A stretch of DNA of 64,000 nucleotides from Hormiphora californensis (Eukaryota > Ctenophora > Tentaculata > Cydippida > Pleurobrachiidae): the NCBI GenBank assembly GCA_020137815.1, contig CM035361.1:6422631-6486630 (forward strand). The letters are read 5' to 3'. The position numbers were made by a program, and so were the translations under genes. Below are positions 52,158 through 64,000 of this stretch, piece by piece; within the stretch, counting starts at the first letter, position 1; the number at the start of each line of letters is the position of its first letter. The notes under the pieces are model-generated. The model worked only from the letters and a program-made list of their open reading frames with translations. It made no database searches and was not told where the DNA came from.

Positions 52158-54408
52158 CAGTCGGACCCCGATTTAACGGCACCCTCGGGGGAAAGGGTTT
52201 TGTCCGTTAAATCGGGGTGTCCGTTAAATCGGGGTAGAGCATATTTGGCCCATAAAACCCTATTTTTGTCAAAAATGCTCTACTAAAACACCTCTAAGTG
52301 TTAAATACAATGTCCATGTATTGATTACATGATCATTTCTATTTTCTGATAAGAAAAAGATTTTTTTTTAAAAATTTCAATAAAGTTATAAAAGTTTTCT
52401 AAGGTACATACTACATATTATCACCACGTCCGAATCGTTTATCGAATCAGTGCATCTTATCACATGTCTTGCTTCTAATTAGACGGTTCGAAACGAACCG
52501 ATACGTGATACCATGCCGAATCTGGGCACTTTAAGCGGGGTGAGGAAGAATTCGAATTTCAAAATATCTTTTTCTCTGAAAATTCATGGGGAGCACCGAT
52601 CAAAGCATTGACAATCATTCTGTAGAATTTTGCAAAAAAAATTATGAAAATTTTTCAAAGGTATATAAACCACGTCCGAATCGTGTTTCGAATCAGTGCA
52701 TCTTATCGCACGTCCTGTCGCTAATTAGACGGTTCGAAACTAACCGATACGTGATCCCCATGGCACTATGTGGTCAAAACGCGCATTTGTCCGATAGGAA
52801 TCCTCCGTTTTGAGGGGTTTTGCGCCATTTTGTTAGGCGCTTTCAGGGAGCGTGCACGCTTGCGTGTGCTGTCAAACACCCTGGAAATTGTGTACCAGTT
52901 GTAGGTAATCGTCTAAAGATCATTTTGCTACCCATAACTTGGCTCAAAGTGCGGCAGGTTTTGGACAGCACGGCATCAAAGTTCGTCCTATAGCCCAAAA
53001 ACTGGCTTCTGTTCAAAGCGCAACCTAAATTTTGGTATCAAAAGAAAGCTAGGGGGCTAGAGATTACTATGCAACCTTTCCATCGCAACCGGTCCGATGC
53101 GGTCATGTGTTAACCCTTTGAGACCGATAGGGTCACCAGTGACCCCACGCTAATTATGCATCTAGCGTCTGTCCGAACTAAATCTAAGAAGTTTAAATGG
53201 TTTTCCGGGTTAGAATAGACACTTTTTGGCTGTTTTTGGGGTCATTTTAAGTTTTGAACATCTTAGTTTACTAGAAATGCCAACTCTAAGCCATAAAAGT
53301 TGAAATTTTGGTGTAAAGTTGGCCATATCTCTAAAACGGTATAAGTAAGCCAATAATGGACCTACAAATCAAAAGAAAACCATAGGTTTTACCCCGGTAT
53401 GAAGTTTCGTGATGATTTGATCAAATTTACAACGCTCAGAGGGCAAATAATGCCGGGGTCACCAGTGACCCTATCGTCGCCTAACGCTAATATAGAAATT
53501 TGGATTTTACATGCATTTCTAAAGGATTGGCCACCGATAAAGGTCTAAAACGGCATTTTTCAAACGGGTGCTAGCGACTAACCGACTCCATCAGTGTTAT
53601 CTATACATCTTAGAGAGTCGCTGAAAAATTTTTTGAGATTCGTGCTCCTTCATAAAAATTTTCATCTCGGCCAATTTGAAATTCTAAAATCGGCTACAGA
53701 TGAGATACAGAGGTCCATAGGGTGTGTAAAATGTGCAGAATGGCCGGGTTTATATAAGTGTTATGAAGAAACATAGGGTCTAAGATGAGCGGTTTTCGAG
53801 TTATGAGGCAAAATAGCTACGAAATCTCAATTGTTTGCATTCCATTTGAGACCGATAGGGTCACTGGTGACCCCACAGAAACAAAGTTCGTAGAGACGAG
53901 TTTTTTGGTTCTGCTTTCAAGTAGGCTTGTTAGGAGTGTCTCCAGCAATTTTCAGATATTTCTGTTGATGGCGCCACTATCGGTCCCAAAGGGTTAAATG
54001 CGACATTTATGCTAAAAAAGCACTTGTCAGCGCTGGTTTTACACGTAAAAACGCACAACGAGTTTGGATCTTGGTCAAAATTGAGCCTCTACTGCACGTT
54101 TTCTATCAAAATCACTAGATCTCGCGAGCCTATCGGACATGACCACATAGTGCATGGGGCCAGTTTAACAAGCGTCAAAATTGCGACTCGATGGGCCTCA
54201 TGGGGATCACATATCTGTTCGTTTCGAACAGTCTAATTACCGGCAAGACATGCAACCGATTCGAAACACGATTCGGACGTGGTTACACCTTTGAAAAATT
54301 TTTCAAAAAATTTTCAAAAAAAATTTCAAAAAATTTTTGGGGGAAATTTATCCTGCCGTTAAATCGGGGTGCCGCTAAATCGGGGGCCGTTAAATCGGGG
54401 TCCGACTG
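52158..54408. mobile_element. Pogo-like element with TA flanks, hosting a nested element
   Basis: The left end CAGTCGGACCCCGATTTAAC and its inverted counterpart GTTAAATCGGGGTCCGACTG at the right are each flanked by TA. Smaller elements with the same ends occur at about 4239-4330, 5133-5209, 22648-22719, 58424-58583 and 60724-60894. Internal inverted blocks (CCACGTCCGAATCG and TTCGAAACGAACCG) occur twice on the left (52431-52508, 52670-52755) and once on the right (54180-54285). No transposase frame is present. Confidence 0.85.
53114..53993. mobile_element. piggyBac-like non-autonomous element (880 bp), nested
   Basis: The ends CCCTTTGAGACCGATAG and CTATCGGTCCCAAAGGG are inverted repeats, with TTAA immediately outside both (53110-53113, 53994-53997). 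TTAA plus a CCCTTT start is typical of piggyBac. The palindromic word GGGTCACCAGTGACCC occurs inside near 53131 and 53457, with a variant near 53859. No transposase is encoded. It interrupts the pogo-like element and so is younger than it. Confidence 0.85.
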
Positions 54409-54554
54409 TATATGACATGTCACATGTATTATATGACGCCATTGTATTATGGGGGGGGGGGGGGGAAGTAATTTTGATATCTCCTTCTGGAGAAACATTG
54501 TATTATGTTATCAATAACACTTTTCTAGATATTTAACCAAACGATTCCCTTTAG

Positions 54555-54770
54555 AAAACAGTGGACGACATGAGCAAATGGACAGCAATTGAAGCTCAGT
54601 CACACATGTAACATCCCTGTACTGAGAGGATGGGTAATATTCAACCTGGCGTTCGGTAAAGACATCTACGCAGAAGCTAGCCTGTATGCCTATGCGAACT
54701 CCATTGGTAACACGGGGCTTATTCAGCTAGTCAACAACAAAAGAGAACACAAACACTCAGTTTTATTTTG
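54555..54770 (+). CDS. Damaged fucolectin-like exon
   Basis: After the acceptor CCCTTTAG (54554) the phase-0 frame gives KTVDDMSKWTAIEAQ and then stops. A second frame from about 54596 gives SHTCNIPVLRGWVIFNLAFG then KDIYAEASLYAYA to a donor at 54771. Together they look like one fucolectin-like segment broken by a one-base shift near 54595. No matching C-terminal exon with C-E-V-x-V was found before the next domain start at 57573; that interval is full of repeats. Either the domain is degenerate or the sequence has an error. Confidence 0.5.
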
Positions 54771-54773
54771 GTA

Positions 54774-55380
54774 TGTATCACTGCGCTGGCAAGCGCAAAG
54801 GTGGCCCCATCCAACCCCCCGAAAAAAATTCCCCCAAAAAACGGCCCGCTTGCTCACAGCGTATATATAGTTATTTCATACTTTTAGCCCATTTTGGCAC
54901 TTTTTGACACTGCCATAACTCCGGAACCGGATGAGCTAGGAAGCTGAAATTTTGTACTCAGAAGCTTCTTGTAGACATCTATCGATGGTAAAAATTTCAA
55001 GTGGCTAGCTCATTTTGTTCAAAAGTTATAACACCACCCCCAAAACAGAAAATTCAGTGTGGGGATAACTAGGTTGATACATATCACTGCGCTGGCAAGC
55101 GCAAAGGTGACCCCATCCATCCCCCGAAAAAAATTTCCCCCAAAAACGGCCCGCTTGCTCACAGCGTATATATAGTTATTTCATACTTTTAGCCCATTTT
55201 GGCACTTTTTGACATGCCATAACTCCCGAACCGGAAGAGCTAGGAAGCTGAAATTTTGTACTTAGAAGCTTCTTGTAGACCTCTATCGATGGTAAAAATT
55301 TCAAGTGGCTAGCTCTTTTTGTTCAAAAGTTATAACACCACCCCCAAAACAGAAAATTCAGTGTGGGGATAACTAGGTTG
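54774..55380. repeat. Two direct copies of a 304 bp repeat
   Basis: Copies at about 54774-55077 and 55078-55380 both start TATCACTGCGCTGGCAAGCG and end GGGGATAACTAGGTTGATAC, with few differences. An inverted relative of the start is at about 13060-13100. Confidence 0.9.
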
Positions 55381-55394
55381 ATACATACATATAT

Positions 55395-56162
55395 ATATAC
55401 ATAGACGTATAGACGCTTTGTTACCTTCCGTTTGGTCCCAGTTTGAGACGAACCAGACATCGTACGACCTTAAACCAAGCGGCATTCGACAGACAATTGT
55501 CTCGTGCATGTACCCATCTGGGTGACGACTCTCCATCTTACCTATGATGCGCGCAATGACGTCATGAGTGACGTCATTGCGCGAGACCGACTAACTTTTT
55601 TCAAACGCCTCTAGCACCCTGAAGACGTGTTCCAATTTCTGATTTGACGAAAAATCGTTACCGGCAAATCGTCTGAACTTTCAGATCCTTTATAGCGAAT
55701 TTTTGTAGCTTATCATTTTGAGCCCTTAAATCGCGTCGGAAGTAAAAAATTTGACGAAAAATTCAGCAAATTGAACGTTTTTCGAGCAAAAACTCCCTTT
55801 CCTGACCACTGTGGTCAATGAAACTTTACAAGCTCCTTTGGGGTATTGATTCAAAATATATTGTGATGCAATTACGTCGTTACGACGTCACTAATTACGT
55901 CAAATGACGTCATTATGACGTCTAAAATACGATTTTCACAGAAATTCGTCTCGTTTCTCATATAACGCATCATTTCGACAATATTACATCATGAAATAAT
56001 GTCATGCTGCGATTAGAAACCAAAAAGGGACCTAAATTAAGCCAAAAACTAATTGAAATTAGTTGGCGGGAAAGGTGACCCACTTACACCTTTGCCTGCT
56101 GCCGGGATCAGGGATATAAGAGGTGAATATAATGGAATAAGACAGTGAAAGAGAGTGTGATA

Positions 56163-56255
<93 letters not shown>

Positions 56256-57362
56256 ACAGGGAGACAGGGACAGGGAGACAGGGAGGGGAGAGAGAGGGAT
56301 AGAACGAACAGGAATAAGTTAACCTCGAAAAATAAGAGATTGAGATACCGAGGGATAGAATGAGAGTTCGTGGTGATACCCGGCAGTAGCAAAAGGTGTA
56401 AGTGGGTCACCTTTCCCGCCAACTAATTTCAATTAGTTTTTGGCTTAATAGATAGATAGATAGATAGATAGATGTATAGACGCTTTATTACCTTCCGTTT
56501 GGTCCCAGTTTGAGACGAACCAGACATCGTACAACCTTAAACTAAGCGGCATTCGACAGATAATTGTCTCGTGCATGTACCCATTTGAGTGGCGACTCTC
56601 AATCTTACCTATGACGCGCGCAATGACGTCACGAGTGACGTCATTGCGCGAGATCGACTAACTTTTTTCAAACGCCTCTAGCACCCTGAAGACGTGTTCC
56701 GATTTCTGATTTGACGAAAAATCGTTACCGGCAAATTGTCTGAACTTTCAGTTACCATATCGCGAATTTTCGTAGCTCATCATTTTGAGGCCTTAAATCG
56801 CGTCGGAAGTCAAAAATTTGACGAAAAATTCAGTAAAATGAACGTTTTTCGAGCAAAAACTCCCTTTCCTGACCACTGTGGTCAATGATACTTTACAAGC
56901 TCCTTCAGGGTATTCATTCAAAATATATTGTGATGCAATTACGTCGTTACGACGTCACTAATTACGTCAGATGACGTCATAATGACGTCAAAATTACGAT
57001 TTTCACAGAAATTCGTCTCGTTTCTCATATAACACATCATTTTGACAATTTTACATCATGAAATAATGTACATACTGACATTAGAAACCAAAAAGGGACC
57101 TAAATTAAACCAAAAACTAATTGGAATTAGTTGGCGGGAAAGGTGGCCCACTTACACCTTTGCCTGATGCCGGGTTTTATTTTAAAATGTATCAGGGATA
57201 TAAGAGGTGAGTGAAATAGAGAAAGAGAAAGAGGGTGAGAGAGAGAGATTGAGATACCGACGTGACGTGAAGAGAATGACAGTTCGTGGTACCCGGTAGC
57301 AGCAAAAGGTGTAAGTGGGCCACCTTTCCCGCCAACTAATTCCAATTAGTTTTTGGCTTAAT
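55395..57362. mobile_element. Two direct copies of a roughly 0.7 kb repeat, each followed by a hairpin MITE
   Basis: Copies at about 55404-56040 and 56474-57108 share GTATAGACGCTTTRTTACCT, the CGCGCAATGACGTCA region and an ACGTCGTTACGACGTCACTA block. Each is followed by a hairpin (56042-56452 and 57110-57362) with inverted ends CCAAAAACTAATTGAAATTA / TAATTTCAATTAGTTTTTGG. The hairpin cores contain (GA)n in the first and GA-rich sequence in the second. The (GATA)n at 56449-56470 separates the two. No coding capacity is evident. Confidence 0.85.
56166..56260. repeat. (GA)n microsatellite inside a hairpin MITE
   Basis: About 40 GA dinucleotides followed by CAGGGACAGGGAGACAGGGA. Arg-Glu or Ser-Leu frames here are low-complexity artefacts. 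Confidence 0.95.
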
Positions 57363-57572
57363 AGTATACATTGTATACATTGTATACAATTCTCTACAAC
57401 ACTGATCTTCCTGGAACCATTTTCACCTACTTTTAGATTATACAAATTAAAAACAACAGCAGTTTTAGATTAGATATGTGATGATGAGCTTAGTTATGAC
57501 CCAATGTTGAACAAAACAATATCAAAGTTAGTTAATTAATTAATTAGTTAATTACCGGTGTTCCTCTTGTAG

Positions 57573-59291
<1,719 letters not shown>

Positions 59292-59413
59292 GTACGTGAA
59301 ACTTCAAAGTTCAATTTTTTACGTTATGTTCCAATATTATTCCTCCTCCTCCAAACATGATATAAATAATTCGCACGTATACCATATATGTATCCATATA
59401 TATATATCTGCAG

Positions 59414-61969
59414 AAACGTCAGTGGCATTTAGTCCAGCGGAAAAGGTGATATTCTACTCGGTTAGCAACAAAACAGGTTTCACGTTCTCGGCTCCAGCTA
59501 CCAGTCCTAACGCTGTATGGGTGCAGAGAAAGGATGGGACGGATGTGGAAGACCCACAGGTTACTACTTCTGTTGAGGGAGGCGTTGCCACGGCAACTGC
59601 CGTTGGAATCAATGAAACTTACTCTGATACCTTGTGGGAACTGAACGATCCTGAATGCCCGACAGCCGTCGTTAGGCTACAATACAGGGGTAATTGCATC
59701 TAAATAATAAGGGGTAATTGTCTAAATAGTAACTTCAAATTCAACTAACATAACTCAAAGTTCGTTACGTGTAACATGTAACATGAAAGAGGTGACCAAC
59801 AAACATCCTCCACAGGATTCCAATATGTACCAGAGTTCAAGATTGCCCAAGTTGGCTCTACGGTAACCTTTGTAACGATCTGGTATGAAGATCCAGGTGT
59901 AACGCCAGAGGGAACGGAATTCAAATTGTACAATGACAAAGGTTCGTGCAATCATCCAGTTACTCTTTATACCTTTATACCTCTTTATACATACAGATTT
60001 TAGTGTCGCTATTTGAGTAAAATTATAATTTTCATTTCTGACCCCTGAGAATTTATTCAAAATGACTCATATCAATTAATTCTCCCGCATTGCAGGTGAG
60101 GTTGTGGTCGACGCACCAACAGGAAGTGCAGTTAAAACACCTAAAGAGAGGACTGTTGAGAATACTTTTTCTATCCTCGTTACTGATGCCATCACTGGAA
60201 AGGTAATATTCCACTGAGCAACTATCGAACATAAAATAAAATATATCGATTATTTTGTTTTTCCTGATTCGTAATTATAGGTGGCACCCAACTGCCACAA
60301 TTATTTTCCTGATCATCTCATTCTTCACTCCCTGGTTCATAAACCAAACTATTGTTTTAGAATGTGTGGGCGGGAGCAAAGATAACGCAGGTGAAACAAA
60401 GCACTATTGTCTACAGTCCACCGATACAGATCGGACCAATGGGTAAGAGTCCTAATACTTTTAGGGAGAAATTAATTTCCTTTTTGGTTTTTAATTTATA
60501 ATCATTTCAGTGTTTGAGATAGAACAACAGTATATTACGGTGCAGATAGGTGAAAAGGCAGAACTGAAAGTCACCATTATAACCAAAGCAGCAAATTTAG
60601 ATGCTGACTTTTACCGACTGTCACCATATGGAATCGCAAACGCGACACGCTCAACGGTGAGTAAAACTAAACGTCATGGACCACTCCTGAAAGCTGCAGA
60701 TCAACTATAAACTACTAACTACAGTCGGACCCCGATTTAACGGCACCCTCGGGGGAAAGGGGTTTGTCCGTTAAATCGGGGTGTCCGCTAAATCGAGGTC
60801 AAATACTGTTAATTTCCTATATTGGGGGAAGAATATGCTGCCGTTAAATCGGGGTGCCGCTAAATCGGGGGCCGTTAAATCGGGGTCCGACTGTACTACT
60901 ATAAACTACTAACTATAAACTATTATATAAATTCCAATAGCTAAATTTACATAATTTTAGGGGGGGGGGGGCCAAGGCCAAAAAAAGCCAGATCAATCCC
61001 GGATTTTAGGGCGGGTCTGGCTTTTTTTGGCTTTTTTTGGCCCTACTTTTTTGGTCATTTTGGCATGTAATTCTGACATTATATGGTCTGTTTGACATTA
61101 AAAACACTTAAAAATGGCTTCTTTGATCTAGTTTTACCATTTTATATCGTTAGGGAAAAAAATTTTATACCGAAAAAAGTTTGATATAAAAAAAGCCAGA
61201 TCAAAAAAAGCCAGATCAAAAAAAGCCAAAAAAAGCCAGATCAAAAAAAGCCAAAAAAAGCCAGATCAAAAAAAGCCAGATCAAAAAAAGCCAAAAAAAG
61301 CCAGATCAAAACTGCTAAATCAAAAAAAGCCAGATCAAAAAAAGCCAAAAAAAGCCAAAAAAGGCCAATAAAAGCCAAAAAAAGGCCAAAAAAAGCCAGA
61401 TCAAAAAAGGCCAGATCAAAAAAAGCCAAAAAAAGCCAGATCAAAAAAAGCCAAAAAAAGCCAGATCAAAAAAAGCCAAAAAAAGCCAGATCAGACCCGG
61501 ATTTCAGGGCGGGTTTGGCTTTTTTTGGCCTTGGCCCCCCCCCCCCCCTTTAGTGTACTGCTAAATAGCTACATAAGTTACTCAATTTTCCACATTCAGA
61601 CACAGAAACTCTCAACATCGCAAGGATATGAGTTCACGCTAAGGTTCGCTTCAATAAACACAACCGACTTTGGGTTATATTCCCTTGTCACTGACCTGGT
61701 CGGTGAAAGAGCAGTTTCTGATCCAATCGCTGTCCGGACAGTCGGTAAGTTTTCAATTAAACCTATTTTTCAACAAACTCAGTCACACTTTCACAGTGTA
61801 CAACGCCACATTAAACAGTAAAAGTTAAATTGTGCAAAACATTTCAGAGTTTACTGATACTACAAATGCCTGTGGAAGCGTTGGAGAGGATGTGAGAGTC
61901 TCATTTGTAACTGCAGCTCAGTGGCTGCCAAGCACTGTCAATGTGGAATGGCAACAAGGCGGATCAAAG
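59414..61969 (+). CDS. Ig-like exons, first set
   Basis: Exons 59414-59689, 59816-59941, 60096-60202, 60361-60442, 60511-60656, 61600-61744 and 61848-61969 join in phases 1, 1, 0, 1, 0, 1, 0. They encode ETSVAFSPAEKVIFYSVSNK, FKIAQVGSTVTFVTIWYEDP, TVENTFSILVTDAITGK, ITVQIGEKAELKVTIITKAA, FTLRFASINTTDFGLYSLVT then DLVG, and CGSVGEDVRVSFVTAAQWLP. The G-E-K-A-E-L-K-V strand, and D-F-G-L-Y before the F-strand position, are Ig-like (compare D-x-G-x-Y-x-C), though the second Cys is not evident. An extracellular adhesion or recognition role is plausible but not shown. Intron 60657-61599 contains a pogo-like MITE and a poly-G element. Confidence 0.65.
60724..60894. mobile_element. Pogo-like MITE (about 170 bp)
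   Basis: CAGTCGGACCCCGATTTAAC at the left and its inverted form at the right, flanked by TA on both sides. It is nearly identical to the outer ends of the 2.25 kb element at 52158-54408, from which it could be an internal-deletion derivative. Confidence 0.9.
60960..61550. mobile_element. Element with poly-G inverted ends and a GCCAGATCAAAAAAA array
   Basis: The left end is a run of about 12 G followed by CCAAGGCCAAAAAAAGCCAG. The right end is its reverse complement ending in a run of about 15 C. Inside both ends GGATTTTAGGGCGGGT / GGATTTCAGGGCGGGT is a direct repeat. The core is a tandem array of AAAAAAAGCCAGATC and AAAAAAAGCCA words (about 61185-61490). No gene is present. Confidence 0.8.
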
Positions 61970-62208
61970 GTATACTCCTTCATAAACACATCTGTATAAT
62001 CAAGACACTTCCTAGATTACTCCTTCATAAACACATCTGTGTAATCAAGACATTTCCTAGCGTACTCCTTCACCACACCTTACAGACCAAGGTAATCAGT
62101 TGGTCATTCAAGTTTTCTTTTTACTCATCCCTTGTTCATAAACCAAACTATTTTTTTAGAATGTGTGGGCGGGAACTCCCTGGTTCACTCACCAAACTAT
62201 TTTTTTAG

Positions 62209-63036
62209 AATGTGTGGGCGGGAGCAAAGATAACGCAAGTAAAACAAAGCACAATTATCTACAGTCCACCGATACAAATCGGACCAATGGGTTAGTAATA
62301 CTTTTAGGGAGAAATTAATTTCTTTTTTGGTTTTTAATTTACAAAATGGGGCGGCGACGGCCACGAGAGTGCTCGACCGGGTGAAGAGGGAGCAGGATAC
62401 AAATAGAAACACTTGGTTTAAGTAGTGGTTTTTAATTTATAATCATTTCAGTGTTTGAGATAGAACAGCAGTATATTACAGTCCAGATAGGTGAAAAGGC
62501 AGAACTCAAAGTTACCATTATAACCAAAGCAGCAAATTTAGATGCTGACTTTTACCGACTTTCACCTTATGGAATCGCAAACGCGACACGCTCAACGGTG
62601 GGTAAAACTAAACGTCAGACCACTCCAGAAAGGTGGTAGGTCGGAACGATGCCGTGGTGCTGATCTCCTATTACCACTCCTGAAAGCAGATCAACTACAT
62701 ATAATATAAATTCCAATAGAATGAGAGTTCGTGATGATACCCAGCAGGTCACCTTTCTCGCCAACTAATTTCAACTAGTTTTTGGCTTAATAATATAAAT
62801 TCCAATAGCTATGGGCTAAATTGACTTAATTTTAGTACTGCTAAATAGCTACATATACTTATATATAAGTTACTCAATACTCCACACTCAGACCCAAAAA
62901 CTCTCAACATCGCAAGGATATGAGTTCACGCTAAGGTTCAGTTCGATAAATACAACCGACTTTGGGCTATATTCCCTTGTTACTGACCTGGTCGGTGAAA
63001 GAGCAGTTTCTGATCCAATCGCTGTCCGGACAGTCG
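62209..63036 (+). CDS. Ig-like exons, second (duplicated) set
   Basis: Exons 62209-62290, 62452-62597 and 62892-63036 are near-identical copies of 60361-60442, 60511-60656 and 61600-61744, with the same phases (1, 0, 1) and only a few substitutions (for example GCTTCA to AGTTCG near 62940). A truncated extra copy of the first exon with its acceptor lies at about 62153-62180 (TTTTTTTAGAATGTGTGGGC, then divergent). The donor of the first exon is GTTAGT here and GTAAGA in the older copy. The tandem duplication excludes the poly-G element and pogo MITE that occupy the first set's intron, so those either inserted after the duplication or were lost from this copy. Confidence 0.75.
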
Positions 63037-63082
63037 GTAAGTTTTCAATTAAGGCCAGAGGGGGGGGGGGTCCGAGGGTTAA

Positions 63083-64000
63083 AAAAGTCACTTTCGGCCT
63101 CTGGTCCGGCTCGAAGAGCCGGACCAGATGGTATGCTCAGAATGGATTTTGTGCGCACTGTTTCAGAGAAAAATGAGGTTAACTTTTGTCCAAAATCTAA
63201 TGTTAACCTCATTTATCCATGAACCACAATAGCTACAAAGCTAAATTTAATACTGAATGAAAGATCTAGTTACAAGGTCAGCTCAAACGAAGTTTCAGAC
63301 CTCTACTCCTAATGGTTGGAAAGAAATCGGAGGTTAACTTGATCCTCAAAAACTATGTTTTTCTTGAATATCTCGGGTGAAATTTGGGCCAGTCATGCCC
63401 CTTTCATTTGACAACCACTCATCCGTTAACCTCAGAACTTGGCAGGGATGTTCCTCGGATGGTCCTCTACAAAAGTGATGTAGCGATTTTTGATATCTGC
63501 CCCCGTTCAAAAATTATGAGGTTAACAATAGAGCCCGGTCGGCTAAAAATGCACTGTTAACCTCATAATTTTTGAACGGGGGCAGATATCAAAAATCGCT
63601 ACATCACTTTTGTAGAGGACCATCCGAGGAACATCCCTGCCAAGTTCTGAGGTTAACGGATGAGTGGTTGTCAAATGAAAGGGGCATGACTGGCCCAAAT
63701 TTCACCCGAGATATTCAAGAAAAACATAGTTTTTGAGGATCAAGTTAACCTCCGATTTCTTTCCAACCATTAGGAGTAGAGGTCTGAAACTTCGTTTGAG
63801 CTGACCTTGTAACTAGATCTATCATTCAGTACTAAATTTAGCGTTGTAGCTATTGTGGTTCATGGATAAATGAGGTTAACATTAGATTTTGGACAAAAGT
63901 TAACCTCATTTTTCTCTGAAACAGTGCGCACAAAATCCATTCTGAGCATACCATCTGGTCCGGCTCTTCGAGCCGGACCAGAGGCCGAAAGTGACTTTTT
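63083..64000. mobile_element. Large palindromic element, cut by the window end
   Basis: The left arm starts about 63083 with AAAAGTCACTTTCGGCC, and the right arm ends at the window edge with its reverse complement. The axis lies at about 63541. The arms (63083-63527 and 63555-64000) differ at very few positions. TTAA precedes the left end at 63079-63082; the right flank is not visible. Both arms contain several GAGGTTAAC words and the small hairpin CTGGTCCGGCTC / GAGCCGGACCAG. No open frame of interest was found. Confidence 0.85.

Noticed and set aside
61241..61444. Phe/Leu-Ala-Phe-Phe-Asp hydrophobic frame as a membrane protein
   Set aside because: It is the antisense of the AAAAAAAGCCAGATC array inside a low-complexity element.

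Overview
The window is intron-rich, AT-rich animal DNA, most likely from a marine invertebrate and possibly a non-bilaterian; the sequence does not fix the species. The evidence is about 90 short + strand exons with GT..AG introns and consistent codon phase, domains known from animal extracellular proteins (fucolectin/F5-8 type C-like, kringle, LamG-like, sushi-like and Ig-like), a metazoan-type polypeptide GalNAc-transferase, and CR1-like, Penelope-like, pogo-like and piggyBac-like mobile elements. There are no operons, Shine-Dalgarno sites or prokaryotic genes.

Nearly all coding sequence can be chained by splice phase into one very large + strand gene, open at both ends of the window (exons from before 1 to 63036). 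It encodes a mosaic extracellular protein. In order it shows an unrecognised beta-rich module (1-1368), an orphan first half of a kringle (1673-1780), a complete kringle (3491-3865), an unknown module (3951-4834), fucolectin-like (FTP) domains at 5383-5999, 6784-10339, 11407-15926 and 16630-18133, an orphan second half of a kringle (18205-18315), Cys-containing and beta-rich modules (18608-22127), an FTP start interrupted by a 3.4 kb satellite (22567-22919), poorly resolved exons (26486-30071), FTP at 30287-31441, a beta-rich module (31628-33895), FTP at 34529-37039 and 37416-42099, a kringle (42681-43577), a LamG-like domain with an inserted Cys-rich module (44342-48471), FTP (48740-50002), a beta-rich module (50085-51304), a sushi-like module (51411-52084), a damaged FTP (54555-54770), FTP (57573-59291) and Ig-like exons with a recent internal duplication (59414-63036). 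The coding read is strong where phases agree. Whether it is one gene or two or more neighbours cannot be settled here.

One intron of this gene (37905-41697) contains, on the opposite strand, an apparently intact single-exon GalNAc-transferase-like gene (39435-41189). Other introns hold a palindromic truncated Penelope-like element (7222-9490), a 5'-truncated CR1-like retrotransposon with an open reverse-transcriptase frame (about 45088-47440), a 1.39 kb foldback element with TTAA flanks (13401-14790), a piggyBac-like element nested in a pogo-like element (52158-54408), several hairpin MITEs, and at least 14 copies of a roughly 105 bp MITE carrying a CCAAT / CACGTG / CCAAT arrangement.

The most striking property is that tandem repeats repeatedly sit exactly on exon-intron junctions. 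More than a dozen arrays or duplications contain a copied piece of exon plus its 5' splice site, or a 3' splice site plus exon start, from 2 up to about 104 copies. In most of them, reading past the first donor (or before the last acceptor) quickly hits a stop, so only the outermost junction is productive.
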